A stretch of 64,000 nt of DNA from QYOJ01 sp964642545. Its GTDB lineage: Bacteria > Bacteroidota > Bacteroidia > Bacteroidales > FEN-979. The DNA lies in contig CAZXQU010000006.1 in NCBI GenBank assembly GCA_964642545.1, positions 1-64,000 on the forward strand. The letters are read 5' to 3'. A program made the position numbers and the translations under genes. Of the stretch, positions 1-8,429 are shown one piece after another (the stretch's first letter is position 1; each line of letters begins with the position of its first letter). The notes under the pieces were generated by a model. The model was not told the origin of the DNA. It saw only the letters and a list, made by a program, of their open reading frames with translations, and searched no databases.

Positions 1-477
1 GATTCAACAACACAATTGGTCTCTTTTACCATTGACAATCAACTTTTAGCTATTCCAATCGCTATTGTTGAGCGCATCGTGAGAGCCGTTGCTGTTACAC
101 CTCTGGGGAAAGCACCCCATACTATTCAAGGGATTATTGACTACCATGGCGAAATCATTCCTGTGTTGAATCTCAGGAAACGACTGGGATTTTCTGCTCG
201 TCCGATTGCTTCTTCAGACAGGTTGATGATCATTCAAACATCCAACCGCAGGCTAGCCATTACGGTGGACACAATTCAGGAGGTGATTCCGGAAAACAAA
301 AAGAGGATTCCGACTGCGGGCTTATTCCCTGCATCGATTGAGGCAGAAGGGATTACACGTTGCAGTGACGGTCTTATCCTGATCTATGATGCAGAGAAGT
401 TTCTCTCCGTTTCGGAAGAGATCGACCTGGTGAAAGCGTTGACGAGAACGATAAAGAAGGTGAAATCTAATGACTAA
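1..477 (+). CDS. cheW: CheW-like coupling protein (5' end outside window)
   Basis: CheW adaptors link chemoreceptors to the kinase CheA at the cytoplasmic face of the membrane. The reading frame is open to the window edge, and the residues before the first possible start (TTG at 16) already match a CheW N-terminus (TTQLVSFTIDNQLLAIPI), so the gene begins upstream. The conserved core IQGIIDYHGEIIPVLNLRKR is visible, a usual CheW sub-motif. It is the first visible gene of a seven-gene + strand chemosensory operon and overlaps cheR by 8 bases, which implies translational coupling. A second CheW lies two genes later; two CheWs flanking a CheR is the wspB-wspC-wspD order. Confidence 0.9.
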   Translation, partial: DSTTQLVSFTIDNQLLAIPIAIVERIVRAVAVTPLGKAPHTIQGIIDYHGEIIPVLNLRKRLGFSARPIASSDRLMIIQTSNRRLAITVDTIQEVIPENKKRIPTAGLFPASIEAEGITRCSDGLILIYDAEKFLSVSEEIDLVKALTRTIKKVKSND

Positions 478-1867
478 TCACTCACGGATAGCTCAGGTGA
501 GCAAGATAGTCTCAGAGAAACTGGGACTACACTTTCCTGAGAACAGGTTCAACGACCTATCTTCAGGCATCAGCCTGGCGGCCAGGGAACTTGGATTTGA
601 TGAAGATGGGATTGATTTTACCTCGTTGTTGGTTGAACAGAAACTTTCACCCAAACAACTCGATATCCTGGCCGAGAAACTTACAATTGGAGAGACTTAC
701 TTTTTCAGGGAGAAACAAACCCTTTCAGCATTTAAGGAGATAATCATTCCTTCCCTGGTGAAGGAAAGAGAACATGGGTCCCGATCCATCAGGATCTGGA
801 GCGCAGGATGCTGTTCCGGTGAGGAGCCTTTTACTTTGGCGATGATCCTTTCCGATACTATTCCTGACATTTCTTCCTGGGATATAACGATTCTGGCCAC
901 TGATATCAACCGGAGGTTCCTGACGAAAGCAACCAAAGGAAGGTATACTCCATGGTCCTTCAGGGAGACTCCCATAGAAATCAAAAACAGGTACTTTACC
1001 CCTGCGGGAAGAGAATTTGAGATTTCAGAAGAAATTCGCAACAAGGTAGCATTTCAGCCATTAAACCTGGTGGAAGATTCGTTTCCGGCTGAACGAAACA
1101 ACACGCAGTCTATGGATGTAATATTCTGCAGAAACGTACTGATGTACTTCTCTACGGAAACTGCGATGGCTGTGAGTCAGAAGTTTTACCACGCGCTAAC
1201 AAAAGGAGGGTGGTTTATTACGAGCCAGGTGGAACTGTCGGATGAAATTTTTCATCTGTTCTCCAAAGTGAACTACAAGAACTCTTTCCTCTACCAAAAG
1301 AGCGACAAACCTACAGAACATGCAAAAAAGACGAGCATCAATGAAAATAAATCCGCCAAACTATCCTCAGCCTTAGCCAAAAAACTTCCGCTGACCCGAC
1401 AGAAGCAAACTGCTCCTACCGTTATTCGGACTCCCCTCTCGCAACTTACGATAAAAACTGATAAACAGGAATCAAGCCCACTTGAAATTGCGAGACGATT
1501 TGCCAACCAGGGAAATCTCAGCCTTGCGTTACAGTGGGTGGAAAAATTTATAGCAACAAATCCTTCCAATCCGGAAGCATACTACCTTTCGGGTATGATT
1601 CATTATGAGCGGGGAGAATTGCAAGAGGCGGAACAACAGTTAAAAAAGGCTCTCTACCTTGACCCTGACCACCTCCTTTCACATTTTCAAATGGCTGGTA
1701 TTTGCAACAATCATGGCAAAGAGAAGCAAGCCAGAAAACACATTCAAAATGTCGGTTATCTTCTTCAACAGTTTAAGGATGAGGACCTCCTGCCTGGCAC
1801 AGAAGGGATGACAGCCGGTCAGCTTAGAAGCCTTTTAAAACCAATCAACACCTCCGGGGATGCTTGA
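470..1867 (+). CDS. cheR: CheR-type MCP methyltransferase with C-terminal TPR
   Basis: CheR transfers methyl groups from S-adenosylmethionine to glutamates on chemoreceptors. The 465-residue protein has an all-helical N-terminal part (about 10-80), a methyltransferase domain with the SAM-binding stretch IWSAGCCSGEEPFTLAM (about 108-124) and the RNVLMYF motif (about 222), a polar linker, and a TPR region (about 340-440; EAYYLSGMIHYERGELQEAE). Ordinary CheR is about 280 residues; the TPR extension is typical of WspC-like CheR of alternative-function systems. It overlaps the CheW genes on both sides (8 bases each). The methyl-receiving partner is probably the MCP at 2414. Confidence 0.95.
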   Translation: MTNHSRIAQVSKIVSEKLGLHFPENRFNDLSSGISLAARELGFDEDGIDFTSLLVEQKLSPKQLDILAEKLTIGETYFFREKQTLSAFKEIIIPSLVKEREHGSRSIRIWSAGCCSGEEPFTLAMILSDTIPDISSWDITILATDINRRFLTKATKGRYTPWSFRETPIEIKNRYFTPAGREFEISEEIRNKVAFQPLNLVEDSFPAERNNTQSMDVIFCRNVLMYFSTETAMAVSQKFYHALTKGGWFITSQVELSDEIFHLFSKVNYKNSFLYQKSDKPTEHAKKTSINENKSAKLSSALAKKLPLTRQKQTAPTVIRTPLSQLTIKTDKQESSPLEIARRFANQGNLSLALQWVEKFIATNPSNPEAYYLSGMIHYERGELQEAEQQLKKALYLDPDHLLSHFQMAGICNNHGKEKQARKHIQNVGYLLQQFKDEDLLPGTEGMTAGQLRSLLKPINTSGDA

Positions 1868-2381
1868 CGAACAGGAATTACTGAAATCCAGGGCCCGCGA
1901 CCTGGCGACACCCGATCATGACCAGATCTCTGATACAGGGACCAGGAAAGAGATGCTTATATTTCTTCTTTCAGGAGAGCATTATGCAATTGAGACATCT
2001 TTCGTAACTGAAGCCCTAAGTGTTCAGGAGATAACCCAGATACCAGGAATGCCAGCATACCTGACCGGAGTTATGAATGTAAGGGGAAGAATCGTTCCTG
2101 TGGTGAATCTGAAAAAATTGTACTCGCTAAAAGAGGAGGGGATTGTTGCGTCCACTAAGACTCTAATCCTAAGTGAAGATACTTATGAAGTCGCAGTTCT
2201 GACAGATGCCATCCTTCCTACCCGATGGATCGCTGAATCTTCCATCAAGCCCGTCCCTTCAAACCTCCGTGGGGTGGGAATTGAACAGTTACTTGGTGCT
2301 ACAGAGGATGCCCTTATTATCCTCGACGGCAACAGCCTGATAAACAAGCTTAAAACTTCATTGACAAATCGAAAATCATAA
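1860..2381 (+). CDS. cheW: CheW-like coupling protein
   Basis: A 173-residue protein with a CheW domain from about residue 30 (LIFLLSGEHYAIETSFVTEA) and the characteristic MPAYLTGVMNVRGRIVPVVN segment. A polar N-terminal extension of about 28 residues precedes it. The ATG overlaps the end of cheR. The presence of two CheWs suggests that each couples a different surface of the receptor array, or that one serves an MCP encoded elsewhere. The function is assigned from the domain and operon context; the division of labour is unknown. Confidence 0.92.
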   Translation: MLDEQELLKSRARDLATPDHDQISDTGTRKEMLIFLLSGEHYAIETSFVTEALSVQEITQIPGMPAYLTGVMNVRGRIVPVVNLKKLYSLKEEGIVASTKTLILSEDTYEVAVLTDAILPTRWIAESSIKPVPSNLRGVGIEQLLGATEDALIILDGNSLINKLKTSLTNRKS

Positions 2382-2413
2382 CATAATCAACTATTAACTA
2401 AGGAGAGACAATT

Positions 2414-3907
2414 ATGAAATCTGGATTTATCATCAGTACAAGGGCTCAATTGTATCTTGGAGCAGGGACCATCTTTACATGCGTTGTTATTGTGATTATT
2501 GCAGGTATTATTGGGACACAGCGAATCGATGAGATTTATACAAAGATTGAGCAATCGCATAAGATCTCAAATTTGCTCACCGAGATGAAATCGGATCAGA
2601 ACAGCAATCACTCTCTCGCCTTGCAGATGGTGATGACGAAAGATCCGATACTGCAGATGGAGCTTGAGACTGAGATCCGTGCCCAGGCCGACAAAATAAC
2701 AACTCTTCACGGGAACCTGGAACAGCTGCTTCTGATATACCCTGAGACCCTTGGAACGTATAAAGAAGTTGAAACGCTCTTTGCCGACTATCGAAAAAAC
2801 AGAGATCGACAGATCATGCTTCTGAAAGAGGGGAAGCATTTAGAAGCGGAAGCCCTCACTACGACAATTCAGGTACCATTGTTTGAAAAACTTCTTGGTA
2901 CCATCAATGCAATCCAGGGAGATCTCGCCGGAATAACCCAACACTTAACTGCTGAAGCAACCAATGTCAGCAAAAATGCCAGAATATTGATCTGGATTCC
3001 TGGGGGTATTTCCATCCTGGTAGTTATACTGATGGTTGCCTGGGCTATTTGGGTAATACGCAGCCTGAACCGGGAAATCCTTGATGGGATAAACATCCTT
3101 GATATAACAACCAACGAGATTCTCACTACAGCAACTGAAGTGTCAACAGGAGCCACAGAAACTGCCACATCGGTTGCGGAGACGACCACTACGATTGAAG
3201 AGGTACGTCAAACCTCACAGTTAGCGAATAAAAAAGCAATCAAAGTTCTTGAAAACTCGCAAAGAGCTTCGGAAGTGGCAGAAAACGGGAAGGTAGCAGT
3301 TATGAAGACAATCGAAGGGATGGACAGGATCAAGTCGCAGATGGACCTGATTGCTGCGAGCATCGTCCAACTGGCAGATCAAAGCAGGGTGATCGGAGAT
3401 ATTACCACAACCGTCACCGACCTGGCGGACCAGTCTAATCTTTTAGCCGTTAATGCAGCGATCGAAGCAGCAAAGGCAGGGGAACAAGGCAGGGGATTTG
3501 CAGTAGTTGCACAAGAGATTCGAAGCCTGGCAGAGCAATCAAAAAAATCGACATCTCAGGTAAAGGAAATCCTGAACGAAGTGCAAAAATCGGTAAGCCA
3601 TGCTGTTATGGCAACGGAACAGGGCAGCAAAGCTGTTGAGAGCGGGAGTGCCCTGGCCAATGAAAGCGGTGAAGTGATTGAGTTGCTCGCCGAGACGGTT
3701 GAGGAGGCTGCACAATCGGCACTTCAGATATCATCCTCTACCAATGAACAGATGGCCGGAATGGATCAGATCGTACCGGCCATGGAGAATATCAAGCAAG
3801 CCAGTGAACAAAATGTGATTGGGACAAGGCAAACGCAAACAGTAGCTACAAACCTTTCCAAACTGGGTGAAACGTTCAAGATGACGATCAGGAAGTTTAA
3901 CGTATAA
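2414..3907 (+). CDS. Methyl-accepting chemotaxis protein
   Basis: Inner-membrane chemoreceptor of 497 residues. TM1 is at about 14-35 and TM2 at about 192-214, with a roughly 155-residue extracytoplasmic region predicted helical, resembling the four-helix-bundle MCP sensor type. No clear HAMP sequence is visible after TM2 (IRSLNREILDGINILD), so the signal may pass through an unusual linker. The cytoplasmic hairpin tip is clear (NLLAVNAAIEAAKAGEQGRG, then FAVVAQEIRSLAEQS). An AAGGAG-like stretch (AAGGAGAG at 2400-2407) precedes the ATG. The ligand cannot be read from the sequence. It is the only receptor in the operon, so it is the likely dedicated input. Confidence 0.93.
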   Translation: MKSGFIISTRAQLYLGAGTIFTCVVIVIIAGIIGTQRIDEIYTKIEQSHKISNLLTEMKSDQNSNHSLALQMVMTKDPILQMELETEIRAQADKITTLHGNLEQLLLIYPETLGTYKEVETLFADYRKNRDRQIMLLKEGKHLEAEALTTTIQVPLFEKLLGTINAIQGDLAGITQHLTAEATNVSKNARILIWIPGGISILVVILMVAWAIWVIRSLNREILDGINILDITTNEILTTATEVSTGATETATSVAETTTTIEEVRQTSQLANKKAIKVLENSQRASEVAENGKVAVMKTIEGMDRIKSQMDLIAASIVQLADQSRVIGDITTTVTDLADQSNLLAVNAAIEAAKAGEQGRGFAVVAQEIRSLAEQSKKSTSQVKEILNEVQKSVSHAVMATEQGSKAVESGSALANESGEVIELLAETVEEAAQSALQISSSTNEQMAGMDQIVPAMENIKQASEQNVIGTRQTQTVATNLSKLGETFKMTIRKFNV

Positions 3908-3915
3908 CAGGTGTA

Positions 3916-6069
3916 ATGGACAGTAAACAGGAAGCCTTTCTAAAGGAACTTCTGGTCGACTTCAAAATTGAGGCAGCCGAGCACTATCAGTCCATCATCA
4001 ACGGACTGATTGATTTGGAACAGCACCCTCAGTCTGGTGCCAACCAACTCCTGATTGAGACAACATTCCGTGAACTGCATAGTCTCAAAGGGGCGGCACG
4101 TGCAGTGAACCTGCTCGATATTGAGAGATTATGTCAGAGTGCAGAAAGCGTATTTCACCTGCTTAAAGAACAAAATCTCTCTCTCTCACAGGACATATTC
4201 GATGTTTTTCACAAGGTTATGGACACGCTCCAGGTGATGCTGTCGGAGGTTGAGTTGAAAGAGAAGTCGATTCGGTCTGAAGCGATCAAGAATTTACAAC
4301 GGCGGTTGGAGAAATGCACACTATCGGTCCGACCTACATCCTTTGGGCTCCCCTCTCCCCCAATATTCAATTCGGATGAAACGGAGCCTGATATCATGGA
4401 TGACCCTAAACCGAGTATCCCCACGATGGAGAGGCATATCGAATCAGGCAGCGTAAGGATTCCAACCAAAAAGCTGAACGACTTGTTAAACCAGACAGAA
4501 GAGTTGATTTCGGCAAAAGCAACATTAAACAGTCACATCAGCGACCTGAGAGATATCCACTCTTCCGATGAAAAGCTGTATAAACTTTATAACAATATTA
4601 GTCAATTCCAACGCTCTTTTTCGCGGATGATTGACAACCTCCTGGTGAATATCAAAACCACCCTCCTGTACCCTTTTTCGACTGTTCTCGACATGATGCC
4701 AAAACTGGTAAGAGATCTCTCCCGGGAACAGAACAAAGAGATTGCATTCAATATTCTCGGTAAAGAGACAGAGATCGACAGGAGAATCCTGGAAGAGATC
4801 AAGGATCCATTGATCCATCTGATCAGGAATTGCATTGATCATGGACTTGAAACCCCGGAAGAGAGAATAAAAAACGGGAAGCCACCCAAAGGCTCGTTAT
4901 CTATTTTTATCATCCAGGAGACCAACCAGCAGGTGATGATCCTGGTTAGCGACGATGGTGCCGGGATCCAGAAAGAGAAAGTGCTGGCTTCTGCTATTAA
5001 GAACGGGATCATTTCGGAAGAAGCAGCTGAAAGACTAACACAGCAAGAGATCTTTGCACTGATCTTCCGTTCAGGGATTTCGACCAGCCAGTTCATCACC
5101 GACCTGTCGGGACGTGGGCTGGGGATGGCAATTGTATCTGAGAAAGTTGTCAAACTTGGTGGTTCCATATCCGTGGATTCTACTCCGGGGAAAGGGACAA
5201 CATTTACGATCCTGTTGCCTCTCACTCTCTCCACTTTTCATGGGATTCCCATCAGGGTGCAGGACCAGCTTTTCATCATACCTACCAGCTCTATTAACCA
5301 GGCAATCCGAATAAAACCAAACGATATCAAGACTATCGAGGGAACCCCGGCAATCTCTCTGGGCGGACAGATGGTAGGACTAGTATTTATGGCAGACGTC
5401 CTTGGAATCCCATACAGGAAAACAAAAATAGAGGTCGAAGCAACCTATCCGGCATTAGTGATGGGAGATTCATTGAGGCGCATTGCATTTGTGATAGATA
5501 AAGTAATGGGCGAGCAGGAAGGGATTGTAAAAGACATCACACCGATTCTGGGGAAAGTACAAAACATTGCTGGGGCCACTATCCTGGGGAGTGGAAAGAT
5601 TGTCCCGGTACTGAACATTCCTGAGCTTTTTGAATCAGCATCGCAAACCTCATCCGGCACCTCAGCCAGTATGGTGATTGAGCGCATGGCCCCAGAAGAG
5701 ACTATAATACAGTCGATCCTGGTAGCGGAAGATTCCATCACAGCAAGGTCATTGATACGAAATATCCTTGAAACCGCAGGATACGTAGTTCAAACTGCTG
5801 TTGACGGTCAGGAAGCATTACAAATGCTGAAGAAGGAGTGGTTTGACCTCCTGGTTTCAGACGTAGAGATGCCCCGATTGAATGGGTTTGAACTTACTGC
5901 CCGAATCAGGGAAGATAACAAGTTAAGCGAACTCCCGGTCATTCTTGTCACAGCCCTGGAGTCGGCTGACGACAGACAACGAGGCATGGATGCCGGAGCC
6001 AATGCCTACATCAATAAAAGTAGTTTTGAACAGAGTAACCTGGTTGAAACCATTCACAGGTTAATATAA
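3916..6069 (+). CDS. cheA: CheA-type hybrid kinase with C-terminal receiver
   Basis: Histidine kinase of 717 residues. Order: Hpt/P1 with HSLKGAARAVN (phospho-acceptor His55), a linker without an evident P2 docking domain, dimerisation helices (about 180-240), CheA-type ATPase (LIRNCIDHG N-box, DDGAGI, GRGLGMAIV), CheW-like P5 regulatory domain (about 435-570), and a receiver domain with Asp649 in VSDVEMP and Lys701. A CheA with its own receiver is the WspE/FrzE layout and may act as phosphate source and sink. Its stop overlaps the ATG of cheB by one base (TAATG), so the two are tightly coupled. Confidence 0.95.
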   Translation: MDSKQEAFLKELLVDFKIEAAEHYQSIINGLIDLEQHPQSGANQLLIETTFRELHSLKGAARAVNLLDIERLCQSAESVFHLLKEQNLSLSQDIFDVFHKVMDTLQVMLSEVELKEKSIRSEAIKNLQRRLEKCTLSVRPTSFGLPSPPIFNSDETEPDIMDDPKPSIPTMERHIESGSVRIPTKKLNDLLNQTEELISAKATLNSHISDLRDIHSSDEKLYKLYNNISQFQRSFSRMIDNLLVNIKTTLLYPFSTVLDMMPKLVRDLSREQNKEIAFNILGKETEIDRRILEEIKDPLIHLIRNCIDHGLETPEERIKNGKPPKGSLSIFIIQETNQQVMILVSDDGAGIQKEKVLASAIKNGIISEEAAERLTQQEIFALIFRSGISTSQFITDLSGRGLGMAIVSEKVVKLGGSISVDSTPGKGTTFTILLPLTLSTFHGIPIRVQDQLFIIPTSSINQAIRIKPNDIKTIEGTPAISLGGQMVGLVFMADVLGIPYRKTKIEVEATYPALVMGDSLRRIAFVIDKVMGEQEGIVKDITPILGKVQNIAGATILGSGKIVPVLNIPELFESASQTSSGTSASMVIERMAPEETIIQSILVAEDSITARSLIRNILETAGYVVQTAVDGQEALQMLKKEWFDLLVSDVEMPRLNGFELTARIREDNKLSELPVILVTALESADDRQRGMDAGANAYINKSSFEQSNLVETIHRLI

Positions 6070-7157
6070 TGATCAATAAAGACAAAATCGGGGTCCTCAT
6101 AGTGGATGATTCCATTACGGCGAGAAATCTCCTGAAGATATTACTGAATGAAGACCCTCAGTTTGAAATCATCGGGATCGTTTCCAATGGATCTGAAGCG
6201 GTTGCTTTTGTTAAAACCGAGAAGCCCGACGTCATCAGCATGGACATCCATATGCCGGTGATGAACGGTTTTGAAGCTACCAGGCAGATCATGTCAACTA
6301 ATCCCGTTCCAATCGTTATCGTTTCAACTGCATACAATCCCAGTGAGACCCAGCTCGCTTTCAAAGCACTGGAAGCAGGGGCTTTGACGATTCTTCCCAG
6401 GCCTATCGGACCCGGGCATCCGGATTTTCTGAAACATGGAAAAACCTATCGCACAACATTGAAATCTCTTTCGGAAGTACGGGTCATCCGGCGGCATCAG
6501 AGTGGATCAAAACCAGTGGAAGATTCAGACAAGTACCTGAAATTTGATAAAAACACAGGAACCGAGGAAAGGAAAAGTATTGCCAGCAAGATTGTTGCAA
6601 TAGGAGCCTCAGCAGGTGGACCAGCCGCCTTGCAAGCCATCATGAAATCGCTCCCCTCCGACTTTCCCGCTCCGATACTTGTTGTTCAGCATATTGATAA
6701 AGGGTTTGCAGAAGGATTTGCACAGTGGCTCGGGGAAATGTCAAAAATTCCTGTGATCATACCTAAAGATGGGGAACGACTTTTACCGGGACATGTATAT
6801 CTCCCGAGTGGTGATCATCATCTTGGCGTTAAACAAGAGGGAATCGTCTCCATCTCCTCCGCCTCCCCCGAACATGGATTACGTCCTGCAGTTAGCTACC
6901 TTTTCCGTTCAGTAGGATCTGTTTATGGGAACAACACCACAGCCATTCTTCTCTCGGGAATGGGTCTCGATGGAGCCAGAGAGTTGAAGAAACTGAAAGA
7001 GTTAGGAGCTTTTACGATTGTGCAGAATGAAGAGACATCTCTTGTTTATGGGATGCCGGGAGAAGCAATCAGGCTCCATGCCTCCTGCCGGATACTTCCA
7101 CCTGAACAAATGATCCAGGCAATATTGAATCAATTCACATCGTTAGCTAAACTTTAA
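6069..7157 (+). CDS. cheB: CheB protein-glutamate methylesterase
   Basis: Response regulator of 362 residues that demethylates or deamidates MCPs when phosphorylated. The receiver domain has the acidic pocket VDD (13-14) and phospho-acceptor Asp59 in ISMDIHMP. The methylesterase domain has the expected catalytic triad: Ser181 (IGASAGGP), His208 (VVQHID) and Asp301 (LSGMGLDGA). It is the adaptation partner of the CheR in the same operon. Length and domain order are normal for the family. Confidence 0.96.
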   Translation: MINKDKIGVLIVDDSITARNLLKILLNEDPQFEIIGIVSNGSEAVAFVKTEKPDVISMDIHMPVMNGFEATRQIMSTNPVPIVIVSTAYNPSETQLAFKALEAGALTILPRPIGPGHPDFLKHGKTYRTTLKSLSEVRVIRRHQSGSKPVEDSDKYLKFDKNTGTEERKSIASKIVAIGASAGGPAALQAIMKSLPSDFPAPILVVQHIDKGFAEGFAQWLGEMSKIPVIIPKDGERLLPGHVYLPSGDHHLGVKQEGIVSISSASPEHGLRPAVSYLFRSVGSVYGNNTTAILLSGMGLDGARELKKLKELGAFTIVQNEETSLVYGMPGEAIRLHASCRILPPEQMIQAILNQFTSLAKL

Positions 7158-7163
7158 ATCTAT

Positions 7164-8429
7164 ATGAATAACGGATACAACATCACTTTGGGAGACAGTT
7201 ACATCATGGCTGTAGAAGATTCTGTGGTTCAGGCCAAGCGGCTGAAACATTTTCTGGACATGAATAACCTGAACAACAAGGTATTCTACACTGCAACAGA
7301 AGCTTATCAGGCTGCATTAACCACTCCCCCGATACTGATTATCAGCGATATCGTGATGCCAGGGATAGATGGTTACGAATTCTGTAAAAAACTGAAAGAG
7401 ACTCCTGCATTGAAGGATATTCCTATCATCCTGCTCACCTCTCTCAATGACCCGCTTGATATTATCAAAGGCCTTCAGGCCGGAGCTGATAACTTCATCA
7501 CGAAACCATATGAAGAGAAATATCTCCTCTCCCGTATCAATTACCTGCTTGCTAACAGTGAAATAAGGAGATCAGGTGGTGGAGAGATGGTCCTTGAAAT
7601 CGTTTTCCGCGGAAATAAATACGCCATTAACTCCGATAAGAAGCAGATCCTCGACCTCCTTCTATCAGTATATGAAGCTGCTGTTCAACGCAATGACGAG
7701 CTGATTATAGCACAGGAACAGCTTCAGATGCTGAATGAGAACCTGATTTCCTCAAATCGCGAGCTGGAAGCCTTCTCCTACACAGTATCCCATGATCTTC
7801 GCTCACCCCTCCATACAATTCATGGATATACACAATTGATGCTTGAAGACTATACGGAGAGACTGGAACCTGAAGCCCTTGGATTTTTAGAAACGATCTT
7901 ATCAGCATCTAAAAATATGGCCCAGTTGATTGATGATCTGTTGAAATTCTCCAGGTCGGGCCGTGCAGTCTTAACCAAAGTTGATGTCGACTTAAGCAAC
8001 ATGGCCAATCAGGTTATCCAAACTATTCGTCAACGTGATCCTTTACGCAATGTACACGTCAAAATTGCAGAAGGAATATCAGGATATGCGGATAAAAATC
8101 TCATGGGAGTTATTCTCGACAACTTATTGGGGAATGCCTGGAAATATTCTGGGAAGAATAGTGAAGCCGAAATAGAATTCGGACAAACCGAGATTGAAGG
8201 AGAGAAAGTTTATTTTATTAAAGACAACGGTGCCGGGTTTGATATGGAAAAAGCCGATACCATGTTCAGTCCGTTTGAACGTTTCCATACCACTGCTGAA
8301 TTTCCAGGAACTGGTGTTGGGTTAGCTACCGTAAGACGGATACTTGAAAAACATGATGGCCGGATCTGGGCCGAGAGTGAGGTTGGGAAAGGATCGATAT
8401 TCTATTTTACACTTCCCGAAGGCCGTTAA
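7164..8429 (+). CDS. Receiver-histidine kinase hybrid, putative pathway output
   Basis: 421-residue soluble protein: receiver domain (Asp62 in IISDIVMPG, Lys114 in ITKPYEE), a coiled-coil stretch (about 170-205; ELIIAQEQLQMLNENL), HisKA with His210 in YTVSHDLRSPLHTIHGY, and an HATPase_c domain (NLLGNAWKYS; DNGAGFD; GTGVGLATV). It follows cheB by 6 bases and closes the operon. In Wsp-type systems this place is taken by a receiver-GGDEF protein; here the output seems to be a second phosphorelay whose target is not encoded nearby. It ends tail-to-tail with typA, overlapping by 4 bases. Confidence 0.9.
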   Translation: MNNGYNITLGDSYIMAVEDSVVQAKRLKHFLDMNNLNNKVFYTATEAYQAALTTPPILIISDIVMPGIDGYEFCKKLKETPALKDIPIILLTSLNDPLDIIKGLQAGADNFITKPYEEKYLLSRINYLLANSEIRRSGGGEMVLEIVFRGNKYAINSDKKQILDLLLSVYEAAVQRNDELIIAQEQLQMLNENLISSNRELEAFSYTVSHDLRSPLHTIHGYTQLMLEDYTERLEPEALGFLETILSASKNMAQLIDDLLKFSRSGRAVLTKVDVDLSNMANQVIQTIRQRDPLRNVHVKIAEGISGYADKNLMGVILDNLLGNAWKYSGKNSEAEIEFGQTEIEGEKVYFIKDNGAGFDMEKADTMFSPFERFHTTAEFPGTGVGLATVRRILEKHDGRIWAESEVGKGSIFYFTLPEGR

